A stretch of DNA of 64,000 nucleotides from Nakamurella sp040546275 (GTDB taxonomy: Bacteria > Actinomycetota > Actinomycetes > Mycobacteriales > Nakamurellaceae): assembly GCF_040546275.1 (NCBI RefSeq), contig NZ_JBEPNO010000015.1:1-64000 (forward strand), given 5' to 3'. This document shows positions 51,833 through 61,751 of this stretch, in pieces. The first letter of the stretch is position 1, and the number at the start of each line of letters is the position of its first letter. Under the pieces are notes generated by a model that made no database searches, was not told the DNA's origin, and saw only the letters and a list, made by a program, of their open reading frames with translations. The position numbers were made by a program, and so were the translations under genes.

Positions 51833-52180
51833 CTACTCGTAATCGATGAACTCGTCGAAGGCTGCGCGGAGCCAGGCCTTGAAGTCAGGAAAGCGGGCGC
51901 GCTGCTCCCATCCGGGACTTGCCCAATCGTGCACGATCGCGATGTCCCCGGTATCCAGGTCCCAGCACGCGACGTCGTCGTTGTTGATCCTGCGTGCGAA
52001 GGGCACCAATTGTCTGGTCGGATAGCGTTCCCCTAAACCGATTCTCATTTCCACCAGGATTTCGCCGAAGAGAAGCTGCCAAGGCTCGAAGTCGAGGATT
52101 CCATTGTCGATGAGACGTAGAAACGCCACGGGATACGAAAACTCAGGCGGAAGATCGGAGGAGGGCAGCAGGTCGACCAT
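51833..52180 (-). CDS. putative SUKH-type immunity protein for RHS toxin 2
   Basis: A 115-residue protein. ATG 52180 shares its A with the RHS stop (TGATG), giving tight coupling; ATG 52195 is an alternative that adds 5 residues. PVAFLRLIDNGILDFEPWQLL and CWDLDTGDIAIVHDWASPGWEQRARFPDF, with an acidic end FDEFIDYE, resemble the SMI1/KNR4 (SUKH) immunity superfamily. It should bind and block the C-terminal toxin of the RHS protein encoded just before it. Confidence 0.75.
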   Translation of the reverse strand: MVDLLPSSDLPPEFSYPVAFLRLIDNGILDFEPWQLLFGEILVEMRIGLGERYPTRQLVPFARRINNDDVACWDLDTGDIAIVHDWASPGWEQRARFPDFKAWLRAAFDEFIDYE

Positions 52181-55100
52181 CAGCTTCCATTCCATCCGAT
52201 GATTGGCGACCCCTGGGGATACCTGGTGCGGTAGGGCACATTCTGGCCACCGATACGATTCAGGATGCCTCCTCCCCACGTAGTCGGCAGGACCCTTCGC
52301 GCCGAAGTCATTCGTACAGCGGCCCTTCGGGTGATCGCGTCTGCATGATCGTGGATCCGGGCCTGCACGTTGACGTCTGCCCGTCGGGCGGCCAGAACGC
52401 GGGTGTTGTCAACGGCTGTCAGGCCACCGTCAGGCATTCGGACCACATCGATCGGCTCACCGACCCACCCATCTGCTCTCATGCTCTGTTCGATCTCGGC
52501 GGCGTCATTGACGGAGGTCTGGCTGTAGCGGACATCAGCAGGGCGAACTGGTTGGCTCCCCGAACCTGTTCCGCCGCAGGGCGTAAGCCCCAGCGGGTCG
52601 GACCAGCCGGTCGGGTTGTGGACGTAACGATACGGGTCGTCAGCAGGCGCGAGACCCAGCGGATCGGCGGTGGTGTATCGGCCGACCGCGGGGTCGTAGT
52701 AGCGATGGCGGTTGTAATGCAGGCCCGTCTCGTCGTCGGCGTACTGGCCCGGGAACCGGATCGGGCAGTCAACACGATTCTTCGACTGCTGTTGGTCCGG
52801 CGAGGATCTGTTGACCACCTTCGAGAACGGACCGGGCGGCCCGGAAGATCGGGGCGCACCCCACACGGCGGCATCGGCATTGGTCCACGCTACCCGGCTG
52901 CCATCGGCCGTCACCAGCTCCGTCGGAGTGCCGATCAGATCGCTGACGACCGCGAAGAACTCGGCGTCAGCAGCGGTACCGCCGACGATCTGACCCACCG
53001 GCTGCCACGTACCGGGCAGATACTCCCAGGTCGTCACGACCGGTACACCATCATCGGCCGCACTGATCCTGGTTTGCTCGATCAGCTGATCGCCGTCCCA
53101 GGTGAACAGCGTGTGCTCCGCGAGCACACCTTGGCCGTCCACGAGCTGCTTGCTGGTCCGCCGGCCGAACGCGTCGTAGGAGTAGGTCCACCGCTGGTCA
53201 CCCGAAGTCGCGGCGACCATCCGGTCGTCGCTGTCGTAGCCGTAGTGCCAGGTCTCGGCCCTCTGCGACAACCGCTTCCGTGATCGCGCGACGAGCCGCC
53301 CCTGCCGGTCGTGACCGTAGCGGACCCCGCCGGCCCGGATGACGTGCGCGCCCGAGTGGTCCCGGCGCCCGGTGATCGGGAGCTGATCCGCATCGCCCCC
53401 TGGGCTGCTCGCGAACTGTCGAAGGTTCCCGGAACTGTCGTAGGCGTAGCTCTCCGTCCACCCGGCGGCCTGCACGCCGACGATGCGGCCGGCGAGGTCG
53501 ACTTCGAACCTGCGTGACGTCGTGGCCACGTGGTCGGACATGGTGGCGAGCACACCATCGACGCGATAGGCGAAGGTGCGAGACATGATCGGGGCCTTTC
53601 GGCTGGGCACGCCCGAGCCGGCAACGGAAATCGCCGACAGCGGATCGGCAACCGTGCCCAAAACCTGGCTGATCAGCCGATGCGCCGCGTCGAACCCCTG
53701 CTCCAGCCGACCGCCGCCGGAGAAGCTCCGACGGATCTCCCGTCCGGCGCGATCGAAGTCGAACTCCACCTCCTGCCCAGCGGTTTTCAGGGATCGGGCC
53801 CGGCCGACATCGTCGAACTGCCACTGCGACAGCACTCCCGCTGGGGTCAGCCGCGAGATCCGGCGTCCCACGGCATCGAGCGCGAGGACGACGGAGCGGC
53901 CGTCGACCGTCTCCCGCACGACACGGCCGCAGAGGTCACGCTCGAGATCGACCACTGAGCCTGGAGATTTGGCGCGAATCAGCCGGCCAACCGGGTCGTA
54001 GGTCATGCGCGTGGCGCCGTCAGCGGTGGCCTTCTCGACAAGATCCCCTGCGGCACTGTAAGTCAGGGTCATCTCCTGACCAAGCCCGTTGGTGATCGCC
54101 ACCAGTCGGCCGGCGTCGTCATGTCGGTACTGCTGGAACCGACCGTTGAAGTCGGTTTCGGCGACCAGACGTCCGGCAGCGTCGTACTCGTACCGCCATC
54201 GCAGGCCAGCCGGGTTCTGCACCGAGGTCAGACGCAGTTCCGTGTCGTAGGTGAAGATCATGCGGGCGCCGTCCGGCCCGGTCCTAGCGATGGGCAGGTC
54301 GAAGATCCCGTTCTCGATGACGGTCCGGGCGCCGGCTGGACCGACCTGTGAGGTGAGATTGCCTTCACCGTCCCAGGTCCAGTGCTCCTGCCCGCCGTCC
54401 GGACCGACGCGGGAGGAAAGCTTCCCGTCGCCGGTCCAACCGAACACCGTCACACCGCCGATCGGATCAACCGTCCGAACCAGCCGCCCGCGGCCGTCGT
54501 GGTCGAAGTGCGTGGTGGCGCCCAGCACGTCGGATACGCGGATCGGCAGACCGGCGGGATTCGTCGAGATCGTGGTGACCGCACCGACCTGGTCGGTGAC
54601 GCTCTCGACGGCGCCGTTCGCAGCGTGGGTGAACCGGATCGTGCCGCCCAACGGATCGGTGCTGCACGTGAGGTTGCCGACCGAGTCGTACGCGCGCGTC
54701 CAGACGGCTCCGGCGGCATCCACCGTGCGACATGGAAGTCCATCGTGGTTGCGCTGCAGCATCTCCCGCGTCCCATCTGGATGAAGGACCTCGATCAGTC
54801 GGCCGTTGTCGTCGTACTCGAACTCAGTCGAGCGGCCCAGCGGATCGGTCTTGAGCAGCAGGTGGTCGTGACGGTCCCAGACCGATGCGGTGACGTGCCC
54901 GAGCGGATCGATCCGACGGGTGACCTGATTCGTCCGGTTGTACTCGTAGGTCGTGACACCGCCGAGCGAATCGGTCACCAGCGTTCGGCCCGGCAGGTAC
55001 GAGAACCCATAGGACAAAACACGTCCACGCCCGGCCGTCCGGACGCAGCGGCCAACTTCGTCGTAGTCGTACCGGTACCAGATGTCGTTGCGGTCACGCC

Positions 55101-56841
55101 ACCCGATGATTCGGCCGTCCGCCCAATCGAACCGCATGGGCCGTCCCTCGGAGTCGTTGACCCGCAACATGTTGCCGTGCCCGTCATAGACGAAGGAGAC
55201 GGCGGTGTTCGGGCCTCCGACGTCGTCAACCCGCAGAGCCGTCACGAGCGAATCAGTGCAAACGACCTCGACGTGATACCCGCCGGAGTGCCGGATGGTG
55301 CTGACCGATCCGTCCGCGCCGCGATCGAACGTGATGGTGTTGCCATACCGGTCGCTGATCTCGCGGAGAGAGCAGCAGTCGTCCTCGTCCGGTGGGGCGA
55401 AACGGCGGATGATCCTCCCGTCCGGATCCTCGACAGTCCAACCACCACCGGTGATTCGCCGTAGCGGCCACCGTTGGATACCTTCCGTCGGCCAGTAGGC
55501 AACGCCGTCGGGGGCTGATGCCGCACCCTGGTAGTGGAGCACCACGCCGTCCTCGGCGACGAAACAAGCCCCTCCGGTCGAACCGATCTCGACCCGCTGA
55601 TCGAGGGTCGAGGCCCACGACGGTCCGAAGGCCCGGCCCCACCGGTAGGAGCTCTTGTGGACACGCTTCAAGGTCAGGGGGAGCACGCCCGGAAGCTCGA
55701 GATCCGTCTCGATCATGATCATCTGGCCGGTCACCACGTCGATGGGATCGCCGACACACGGCAGGCTGTCGGCCGGAGTGTCGTGGAGGACCGCGGTGTC
55801 GGCACCGTCTGTCGCCCTGGAACCAGCCCGATCTGTTCCGGCGGCCGCCTTTTCGGCGCTACGCGACTCGGAGGCGACAGTCTGGACGCCCCGGGCGTCC
55901 TTCGCCACCGTCGAGGCGGTCCTGGTCGCGCCCACCACTGCATCGGCGCCCTTGGCCAACTCCCCGGCCGCTCGCCCTCCCGGGATCAGCCCCGCGGCGT
56001 CGATCACCAGATCCGTCAACGATCCCTCGCCGGTGGCGGCCATGACAGCGCCGTCGATGACCAACGCTCCGGCGCCCGTGGCCGCGGCGATCGGCGCCAT
56101 GACCGGCGCGAGGATCGGAATCATGGCCAGCAGTCCTGCGATGCCCGAGATCTGCTTCAGCACCGCAGAAATCGCGCGGAGTACGTCAGCATGATCTCTG
56201 ATCCATCCACCGATTGCGTTGCCCAGGCGCCCCCAGAAGCCCGGCGGCTCCTCGAATCTCAACCCGGCGGCGTCGTTGATCGCCCTGACGCACGTGTCGA
56301 TCGCGGCGTTGTGCTCGGCCCGCATCTGATTGGCCGCATCGGTGGTGGCCTGCAGTGCTGCGGTCGCACTGTTGAGCTGGGACGAGGCGACGCTGCACTG
56401 CGGCTGATATCCGTCAGCGGGAAGGCTCTGCCCGGGCTCGAGCGCCCTGGTCTGCGCCGCAACGGTTTCCGTGTGTATGGCATCGGCGGTCCGGGCGGCG
56501 GCTGCCGCGTCGGTCGCGGAGTCCAGTTGGGACTGCTGATCAGCGGCCTTCGCCGACAATCCGGATATCCGCTGCTGCAGGCTCTCCAGCGTGCCTGCGT
56601 ACGTCTGCAACGCTGATGCCACAGACGACCACGCTTGCGATGTGGTGTCCAGGTGAGGTGGTAGATCCTGGTCGAGTCTGTCCCGATAGACGTCGGCCTC
56701 GTCGCCCCGGAAATCACCGGAGTCGATACGCCGGATGTCCGAGGAGGCGGTCGACGCAGCGGTGGCGAAAGACGACCAATTCCTCGCCGACGACTGGATC
56801 GACTCCGCGTCTCCGTTCAGCGAGAAGACAGATGTCTGCAC
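52180..56841 (-). CDS. RHS/YD-repeat polymorphic toxin 2 with ParB-like tip
   Basis: A 1553-residue paralogue of the toxin at 35207, alike from the WXG100-like head (FRGDEADVYRDRL) through the membrane segment, GDPIDVVTGQMI, the YD repeats and FPGQYADDETGLHYNRHRYYDP. Only the tip differs: after DPLGL comes DVRYSQTSVNDAAEIEQSM, GWVGEPIDVVRMPDG and TAVDNTRVLAARRADVNVQA, which resembles the ParB/Srx-like nuclease domains found in polymorphic toxins. An insertion of about 15 residues before the core end differs from toxin 1. It is followed by its immunity gene and then kptA. Confidence 0.9.
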   Translation of the reverse strand: MQTSVFSLNGDAESIQSSARNWSSFATAASTASSDIRRIDSGDFRGDEADVYRDRLDQDLPPHLDTTSQAWSSVASALQTYAGTLESLQQRISGLSAKAADQQSQLDSATDAAAAARTADAIHTETVAAQTRALEPGQSLPADGYQPQCSVASSQLNSATAALQATTDAANQMRAEHNAAIDTCVRAINDAAGLRFEEPPGFWGRLGNAIGGWIRDHADVLRAISAVLKQISGIAGLLAMIPILAPVMAPIAAATGAGALVIDGAVMAATGEGSLTDLVIDAAGLIPGGRAAGELAKGADAVVGATRTASTVAKDARGVQTVASESRSAEKAAAGTDRAGSRATDGADTAVLHDTPADSLPCVGDPIDVVTGQMIMIETDLELPGVLPLTLKRVHKSSYRWGRAFGPSWASTLDQRVEIGSTGGACFVAEDGVVLHYQGAASAPDGVAYWPTEGIQRWPLRRITGGGWTVEDPDGRIIRRFAPPDEDDCCSLREISDRYGNTITFDRGADGSVSTIRHSGGYHVEVVCTDSLVTALRVDDVGGPNTAVSFVYDGHGNMLRVNDSEGRPMRFDWADGRIIGWRDRNDIWYRYDYDEVGRCVRTAGRGRVLSYGFSYLPGRTLVTDSLGGVTTYEYNRTNQVTRRIDPLGHVTASVWDRHDHLLLKTDPLGRSTEFEYDDNGRLIEVLHPDGTREMLQRNHDGLPCRTVDAAGAVWTRAYDSVGNLTCSTDPLGGTIRFTHAANGAVESVTDQVGAVTTISTNPAGLPIRVSDVLGATTHFDHDGRGRLVRTVDPIGGVTVFGWTGDGKLSSRVGPDGGQEHWTWDGEGNLTSQVGPAGARTVIENGIFDLPIARTGPDGARMIFTYDTELRLTSVQNPAGLRWRYEYDAAGRLVAETDFNGRFQQYRHDDAGRLVAITNGLGQEMTLTYSAAGDLVEKATADGATRMTYDPVGRLIRAKSPGSVVDLERDLCGRVVRETVDGRSVVLALDAVGRRISRLTPAGVLSQWQFDDVGRARSLKTAGQEVEFDFDRAGREIRRSFSGGGRLEQGFDAAHRLISQVLGTVADPLSAISVAGSGVPSRKAPIMSRTFAYRVDGVLATMSDHVATTSRRFEVDLAGRIVGVQAAGWTESYAYDSSGNLRQFASSPGGDADQLPITGRRDHSGAHVIRAGGVRYGHDRQGRLVARSRKRLSQRAETWHYGYDSDDRMVAATSGDQRWTYSYDAFGRRTSKQLVDGQGVLAEHTLFTWDGDQLIEQTRISAADDGVPVVTTWEYLPGTWQPVGQIVGGTAADAEFFAVVSDLIGTPTELVTADGSRVAWTNADAAVWGAPRSSGPPGPFSKVVNRSSPDQQQSKNRVDCPIRFPGQYADDETGLHYNRHRYYDPAVGRYTTADPLGLAPADDPYRYVHNPTGWSDPLGLTPCGGTGSGSQPVRPADVRYSQTSVNDAAEIEQSMRADGWVGEPIDVVRMPDGGLTAVDNTRVLAARRADVNVQARIHDHADAITRRAAVRMTSARRVLPTTWGGGILNRIGGQNVPYRTRYPQGSPIIGWNGS

Positions 56842-57190
56842 CGCTGATCACCCCCTTGTCCGGCTTGGTCCGATAGCACATCCACCGGCCCGCAACGGCT
56901 AGGCCGGCGAAACCGACCACCCCCACGTGGTTCTCGTTCCGACCCTAGCCAGGTCCCCACGGCCGCGACCAGATCCTGGAAAGTTGTGGACAACTTCCGT
57001 GCCGACCCCGGCGGCGGGCCTGACTGTGCGGGCAGCGACCACGTCGCTTGACAGGATGATCGGGGTCGGACTTCCGAAGGGATGGCGACCGCAAGCCGGG
57101 CACAGTGCGCGGTGGTTCGGCCGGAGCTGATTGTGAACTTTTCCGGCTCCACTGCCACAGATCGAGCTCATGATGAGTCAAGGGGGTGTG
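56842..57190. other. intergenic region between RHS toxin 2 and the sigma factor
   Basis: About 350 bp holding the divergent promoters. I see GTGAACTTTTCCGG near 57133, which might serve an ECF-type promoter, but no box pair I would assign with confidence. An AAGGGGG ribosome site precedes ATG 57191. Confidence 0.3.
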
Positions 57191-57715
57191 ATGGCGAAAG
57201 CGTTCGACGAGGTGGTGGCCGACGGACTGCCCGGACTGCTGCGGTACGCAACGGTGCTGACCGGACACCCGGATCGGGCCGAGGATCTGGTGCAGGAGGT
57301 GCTGGCCCGCGCCTTCGAGAAGTGGCACCGAATCAGTACGACCGACAGTCCGAACGCGTACCTGACCCGGATGGTCACCAACGAGTTCCTGTCCTGGCGA
57401 CGGAAGCTCTCGACCCGCGTGGTGGTGGTGTCGCCCGACCAGATCGACCGCACGCACTGGCACCCCGGTGAGGTCGGAACCATTGACGACCGCGCTGAAC
57501 TCCGCGCCTTGCTGTCCCGTCTGCCACCGAGACAACATGCAGCTCTTGTTCTTCGCTACTACCTCGGCTATCCCGACGCGGAATCGGCGGCGATGCTCGG
57601 ATGCGTCCAATCGACGGTCCGATCACTCTGCTCGCGGGCTCTGGCCACCCTGCAACTCCCCGAGGACGACAACGCCGCCCCCGCCCCCCTGGCTTTGAGA
57701 AAGGCTCCACGATGA
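57191..57715 (+). CDS. SigE-family ECF sigma factor
   Basis: A 174-residue sigma factor. Region 2 is LRYATVLTGHPDRAEDLVQEVLARAFEKW (shown in part as AEDLVQEVLARAF). Region 4 is LPPRQHAALVLRYYLGYPDAESAAMLGCVQSTV, shown in part. ATG 57191 follows GGGGG; earlier ATGs at 57170 and 57173 lack a ribosome site. It directs RNA polymerase to stress or envelope promoters. The stop overlaps the next gene, a membrane protein that probably holds it inactive. Confidence 0.87.
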   Translation: MAKAFDEVVADGLPGLLRYATVLTGHPDRAEDLVQEVLARAFEKWHRISTTDSPNAYLTRMVTNEFLSWRRKLSTRVVVVSPDQIDRTHWHPGEVGTIDDRAELRALLSRLPPRQHAALVLRYYLGYPDAESAAMLGCVQSTVRSLCSRALATLQLPEDDNAAPAPLALRKAPR

Positions 57716-58437
57716 TCAATCCGCTCGAAAGCGAATTTGCCGCCCGCGCCGACACCGCGCCGGATGTGGACGGGATGCTCCAGGCAATCCACGCCCGAGT
57801 GGCCAAACGCCAGATCCGTCGACGCCGGCTGGCCGTCACCGGAGTGGTCGGTGCCGTGGCGCTGGTCTCCGCCGGCGCCGTCCTGCTGACCAGCACGCCC
57901 CGTCCGCAGGTGCTTGGTGTCGGTTCGGCGGTCGGGGTGACCTCGGCTGCCGTGAGCAAGCCAGTGAGCACCTACCTACCGGGTGATCCCGGCGTGGCCT
58001 GTGACAGCCAGGGATTCGAACCTGCGCCCGCGCCGCTCGCCCAGGTTCCGGCCAGTCCGGGCAACATCGCTCTCACCTCGCTGCCGCAGGGTTGGTCGCG
58101 AACGGGCGGCGGTATCTCTGAGGCGCTCTACAGCGACCCTGCCGACCCCAATGCCGGGTCGGACCGGCCCGCCGGACAACTCCTCGTACTGGTGTCTTCT
58201 CTGCCGGACCAGGAGGCGTCCTACGACACCACCATCGCCGGCCGGCTCGCCGTCCTGCATCTGATCGACCCGTGCACGGCGGCGGGCTATCCGGGGACCT
58301 GGCTGGTCAGCGTGCAGTACGCGCCCGGAATCGCCGTTCAGGTGCAGGGTCCGATATCTCTCGGACTGAGCGAGACCCAGATCCGGCAGATCGTCGAGTC
58401 GGTCGTCGTCCGCAAATTGGTCCCCGGCCTCGGCTGA
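57712..58437 (+). CDS. membrane anti-sigma-like protein
   Basis: A 241-residue protein. A short cytoplasmic head of about 40 residues (EFAARADTAPDVDGMLQAI) is followed by one membrane helix (VTGVVGAVALVSAGAVLLTS) and an extracytoplasmic domain with two Cys (VACDSQG, IDPCTAAG). The order sigma factor then single-span protein, with an ATGA overlap, is the usual sigma/anti-sigma layout. There is no zinc-binding HxxxCxxC motif, so the sigma-binding mode would be non-standard. Confidence 0.7.
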   Translation: MINPLESEFAARADTAPDVDGMLQAIHARVAKRQIRRRRLAVTGVVGAVALVSAGAVLLTSTPRPQVLGVGSAVGVTSAAVSKPVSTYLPGDPGVACDSQGFEPAPAPLAQVPASPGNIALTSLPQGWSRTGGGISEALYSDPADPNAGSDRPAGQLLVLVSSLPDQEASYDTTIAGRLAVLHLIDPCTAAGYPGTWLVSVQYAPGIAVQVQGPISLGLSETQIRQIVESVVVRKLVPGLG

Positions 58438-58497
58438 TCGCGCAGTCCCCCGGGCTCGCAGTGGCGAAACACCTGCATGCCGACATACGGTCGAGGG

Positions 58498-59421
58498 GTG
58501 GATCGCCGAGCACTGGGCGCGTTGCTGCTGGTGATGACCGCCGTGCTGGCCCTCGTCGTGCCCGGGATCCTCGGGACACGCATCACCGGGACTCCAGCGG
58601 CGACGTACGTGCCCGCCCCTCCGGCGGTCGGGATGTGCGTGGTCCAGGATCCGGACACCTCGCCGACGGGCTCCGGCCAGGTCGCCGGACTGAGCTACGG
58701 CAGTTGCGACAAGCCGCACTACGGGGAGGTCGTGCAGGTCTACGCCGATTCGAGAACGTTCCCCCGGCTCCGGCTGGACCAGACGAACACCCCCGACCCG
58801 TCCGTCTGCAATCTGACGATCAGCAGCTACCTGGGGAGCATTCAGGTCGTCGCCCGCGACGATCGGGGCGATTACCGCAGCGTGCAGTTCGGATCGTGGG
58901 AACCGGTGTCGATCGGGACGGTTGGACTGCTCGGACCGAGCGGGACGCAACAGGCTGTCGGCCAGCACTGGATCGCCTGCGTGACGCAGGGCGCCCGTAG
59001 CCAGGCCGTGGTCGGCACCGTTCGCGATGCATTCGTGGGCGGGGTGCTGCCTGATTCCTACTCGGTCTGCCTGAACGACCTGACCTCGACCGACTACGTC
59101 GACTGCCTCAAACCGCACCGTGCGGAACTGTTCGCCACGACCCCCGTCAGCACGAACCTGCCGGCACAGGATCGACTGGACCGATCGTGCAGCGACTTCG
59201 TCCGCTATCTGACCGGACTCGACGATGCCGCGGCCGGCGGCCGCCTCTCCGTCGCTGCTATCCCCGTTTACTACGGAATTACCGGTCATCCGAATCCGAG
59301 CCAGACGAATCCTGTGCAGACGCAGCCCGCCCGAGCGTTTTGCGGTGTGATTACCAGCGGCGGTCGAACGCTGAACGCCAGCATCTTCGGGTTGCGGGAC
59401 AAGCCCTTGCCGTTGTCCTGA
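58498..59421 (+). CDS. Septum_form-type exported protein
   Basis: A 307-residue protein with an N-terminal helix (ALGALLLVMTAVLALVVP) and an extracytoplasmic part carrying two copies of the Septum_form motif: SYGSCDKPHYGEVVQVY and YVDCLKPHRAELFATT, each C-x-PH-x-E. This family was linked by others to septum formation in actinobacteria; the molecular role is unknown. GTG 58498 was chosen over 58477 because the preceding seven codons are poor. It may belong to the regulon of the neighbouring sigma factor. Confidence 0.72.
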   Translation: MDRRALGALLLVMTAVLALVVPGILGTRITGTPAATYVPAPPAVGMCVVQDPDTSPTGSGQVAGLSYGSCDKPHYGEVVQVYADSRTFPRLRLDQTNTPDPSVCNLTISSYLGSIQVVARDDRGDYRSVQFGSWEPVSIGTVGLLGPSGTQQAVGQHWIACVTQGARSQAVVGTVRDAFVGGVLPDSYSVCLNDLTSTDYVDCLKPHRAELFATTPVSTNLPAQDRLDRSCSDFVRYLTGLDDAAAGGRLSVAAIPVYYGITGHPNPSQTNPVQTQPARAFCGVITSGGRTLNASIFGLRDKPLPLS

Positions 59422-59532
59422 GGTTTTGGCAGCGCCTTGACCTGCAGTGATGTATCGCGTTGTGGACAACGATGCCGCTTTGGACCCTTCTGTCGTTACA
59501 GTCTGCTGACGAGGACTGTGGGAGGGAGCCGG

Positions 59533-60339
59533 ATGCTCTGGCGTTCGCGAGTGCTTCGAGTGATGGCCGGGGTCCTGGTGACGACTGCGCTGGTCACAGG
59601 CTGTACATCAACCAACACAGCCGGGCCGACCAGCACCGCCGACCTGACACCGGGCGGCACCGCCTTCCCGCTGACCTCCTCCTTGTCCTCCCCTGCGCCC
59701 GGGTCGAGCGGGTCTTTGGCGCCTGGCAGCACTGGCCTGGCTTCCTCAGCGCCTTCCCCGTCGTCCGCTTCGTCCTCCGTCTCATCGGCGACCACTCCTT
59801 CGACCACTCCCCCGACGACGCCCTCCCCGAGCACCGCGCCGACCAGCAAGCCGCCAGCGACCACCCCCATATCGAAGACTCCCACCACGCGCCTCACCAC
59901 CCCCACGCTCAACACCGCCGGCCTCTCCGCACAGGAGATCAAGGACCGGCAGGCGATCCAGAACGCTTGGATTAAATACTGGGACGTGACCATCCCACTC
60001 CTGAAGACGCCAGCCCCGACGTGGCGCAAATCGCTGGCGACCGTCAGCGCCGATCCGTTGCTGTCAGTCATCCTTCAGCGCCTCGCACAATTCAAAAAGG
60101 ATGGGGTCGACAACTACGGGTACGTTCTGCACAAGTTCTATTGGGGTCCGTCGGTCAACAGCGAGGACTCCGCGATCGTCGGCGACTGCATGGATACCAG
60201 CCATGCGGGTACGATCGATGTCAAGTCGGGCACTACGCTCTCCGTCGGATTGATGATGGATGATACAAGAATTACCTTTCAGCGCCACGGCAACACCTGG
60301 TTGGCTTCGAATATTCAGTCCTTGGATCCTTCATGCTGA
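59533..60339 (+). CDS. lipoprotein with Ser/Thr/Pro linker
   Basis: A 268-residue lipoprotein. Signal with lipobox LVTGC, a disordered linker of about 100 residues rich in Ser, Thr and Pro, then a folded domain (QEIKDRQAIQNAWIKYWDVT, GYVLHKFYWGP, VGDCMDTSHAGTI). The fold resembles NTF2-like exported domains of unknown function. GGAGG supports ATG 59533. Its end overlaps the next gene, so the two are coupled. Confidence 0.75.
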   Translation: MLWRSRVLRVMAGVLVTTALVTGCTSTNTAGPTSTADLTPGGTAFPLTSSLSSPAPGSSGSLAPGSTGLASSAPSPSSASSSVSSATTPSTTPPTTPSPSTAPTSKPPATTPISKTPTTRLTTPTLNTAGLSAQEIKDRQAIQNAWIKYWDVTIPLLKTPAPTWRKSLATVSADPLLSVILQRLAQFKKDGVDNYGYVLHKFYWGPSVNSEDSAIVGDCMDTSHAGTIDVKSGTTLSVGLMMDDTRITFQRHGNTWLASNIQSLDPSC

Positions 60340-61265
60340 TGTCAATATGGAGATCTGCGGTCGCATTCGCGGCTGCCGCTTCTTTATTGGCGGCAGCAGC
60401 TCCCGCACATCCAAATGACCCGCCGGTAGTGCGTTTTGGCGGTTTGAGTACCGGAACAGCAACAGAGGTGACAGTCTCTGATTCGTCAACGGACCCCAGC
60501 GGAGTTCACCCATCGCCGGGTTCAGTGTCCAGCGGAGGTGCTGACGCCCAAAAGGATCCTTGTTGGTATAAGCCAACAACGCCTGTGAAAGATGATCCCC
60601 GCATGGGCGGAGACGATCCGTCAGAAGGTGTGCTCTACCTCGTGTCCTGCCCCGACGCGATCAACATCAACACCGGCGCACTCATCTACGCCCAAACCGA
60701 CACAATCTGGGCCCGCACCGGCGTCGCCCCCGTCGCACCACCACCCGACCCCGCCGCACTCGCCCAACAAGCAGCAGGACGCCTACAGGCTCCCGACCCC
60801 TCGATCCAGATCGGCCCGAACCCCGGGCAACTCGCAGTCAAAGTTCCGATCTGGCTGTCCATCACCGACCAACCACCACTCACCCTGACCGTCGCAGTCC
60901 CCCGACTATCGGTCACCGTCACCGCCACCCTGACCTCCACCACCTGGTCCATGGGTGAACCAGTCGACCCCGCCACCCCCAACGCCAAAGTCGCCAACTT
61001 CACCTGCGAAGGCACCGGAACACCAGCACCTGCTGATGTCGACGCCGGCACAAAGCCTCCCTGCGGATACACCTACATCTGGAAATCACTGACCGACCGG
61101 ACCGACGGCACCGGCACCTGGCCCATCACCGCCACCACCCACTGGACCGTCACCTGGACCGCCTCCGACGGCACCAACGGAACCCTGCCCCAACCACTCA
61201 CCCCCCAAGCCACCACCCAGGTCGCCATCGGCGAGTGGCGCAGCACCCTCGTCGCCGGCGGATGA
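60333..61265 (+). CDS. secreted hypothetical protein
   Basis: A 310-residue exported protein (signal AVAFAAAASLLAAAAPAHP). The rest is beta-rich with Cys pairs (DPCWYKP, LVSCPDA, FTCEGTG, PPCGYTYIW) and many Thr/Pro, ending TVTWTASDGTNGTL, like an immunoglobulin-type fold. Function unknown. ATG 60339, which shares its A with the lipoprotein stop, is an alternative start. It is probably made with the lipoprotein as a surface pair. Confidence 0.72.
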   Translation: MLMSIWRSAVAFAAAASLLAAAAPAHPNDPPVVRFGGLSTGTATEVTVSDSSTDPSGVHPSPGSVSSGGADAQKDPCWYKPTTPVKDDPRMGGDDPSEGVLYLVSCPDAININTGALIYAQTDTIWARTGVAPVAPPPDPAALAQQAAGRLQAPDPSIQIGPNPGQLAVKVPIWLSITDQPPLTLTVAVPRLSVTVTATLTSTTWSMGEPVDPATPNAKVANFTCEGTGTPAPADVDAGTKPPCGYTYIWKSLTDRTDGTGTWPITATTHWTVTWTASDGTNGTLPQPLTPQATTQVAIGEWRSTLVAGG

Positions 61266-61751
61266 ACACCACGCCAGACCCCGCTCGGGCGATCGACGAA
61301 AGACTCGGTCGGCGCCTCCTGCAGAAAAAGTTCACCCAGCGGTCCGCCCACCCGATCCGCGCCTTGGTTCGGCCGCATCAGCAGCGTCCTCGTACGCCCG
61401 GCGCAAATCGGTCGGGGTATCGCTGGGCAGGAGATCGGTCCGACCGGTTTCGGAACCGAGGTCAGGTGATGAAGATGTCGTTGGGTCGTCACATGCAGGT
61501 GATCCGTCAGGCAAACCCTGTCGGTGAGGCCCGCGGAACGTCCTGGGCAGGCGACGGGCCGTTTGCTGCTGCCCGGTGTCCGCACAGGCGCCTGAGTCCA
61601 CGAACATCCGCAGGGTGGCGCAGGTGGGTTGTTCGCCGCCACGGGTTCGATGTCGGAGAGGCTCTCGGCGACGGTGACCTGTGGGTCGCAGGCGCTGCGC
61701 AAATCAGGGATTCCCATCCGAGGCTTCAGGTTGTCGTCTAGCGTCGGATGG
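61266..61751. other. intergenic region, no supported gene
   Basis: About 485 bp. Frames are open on both strands because of GC content, but none shows a domain. Just before the next gene, TAGCGT (61739-61744) lies 7 bases before GTG 61752 and could be its -10 box, again suggesting a leaderless mRNA. Confidence 0.35.
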
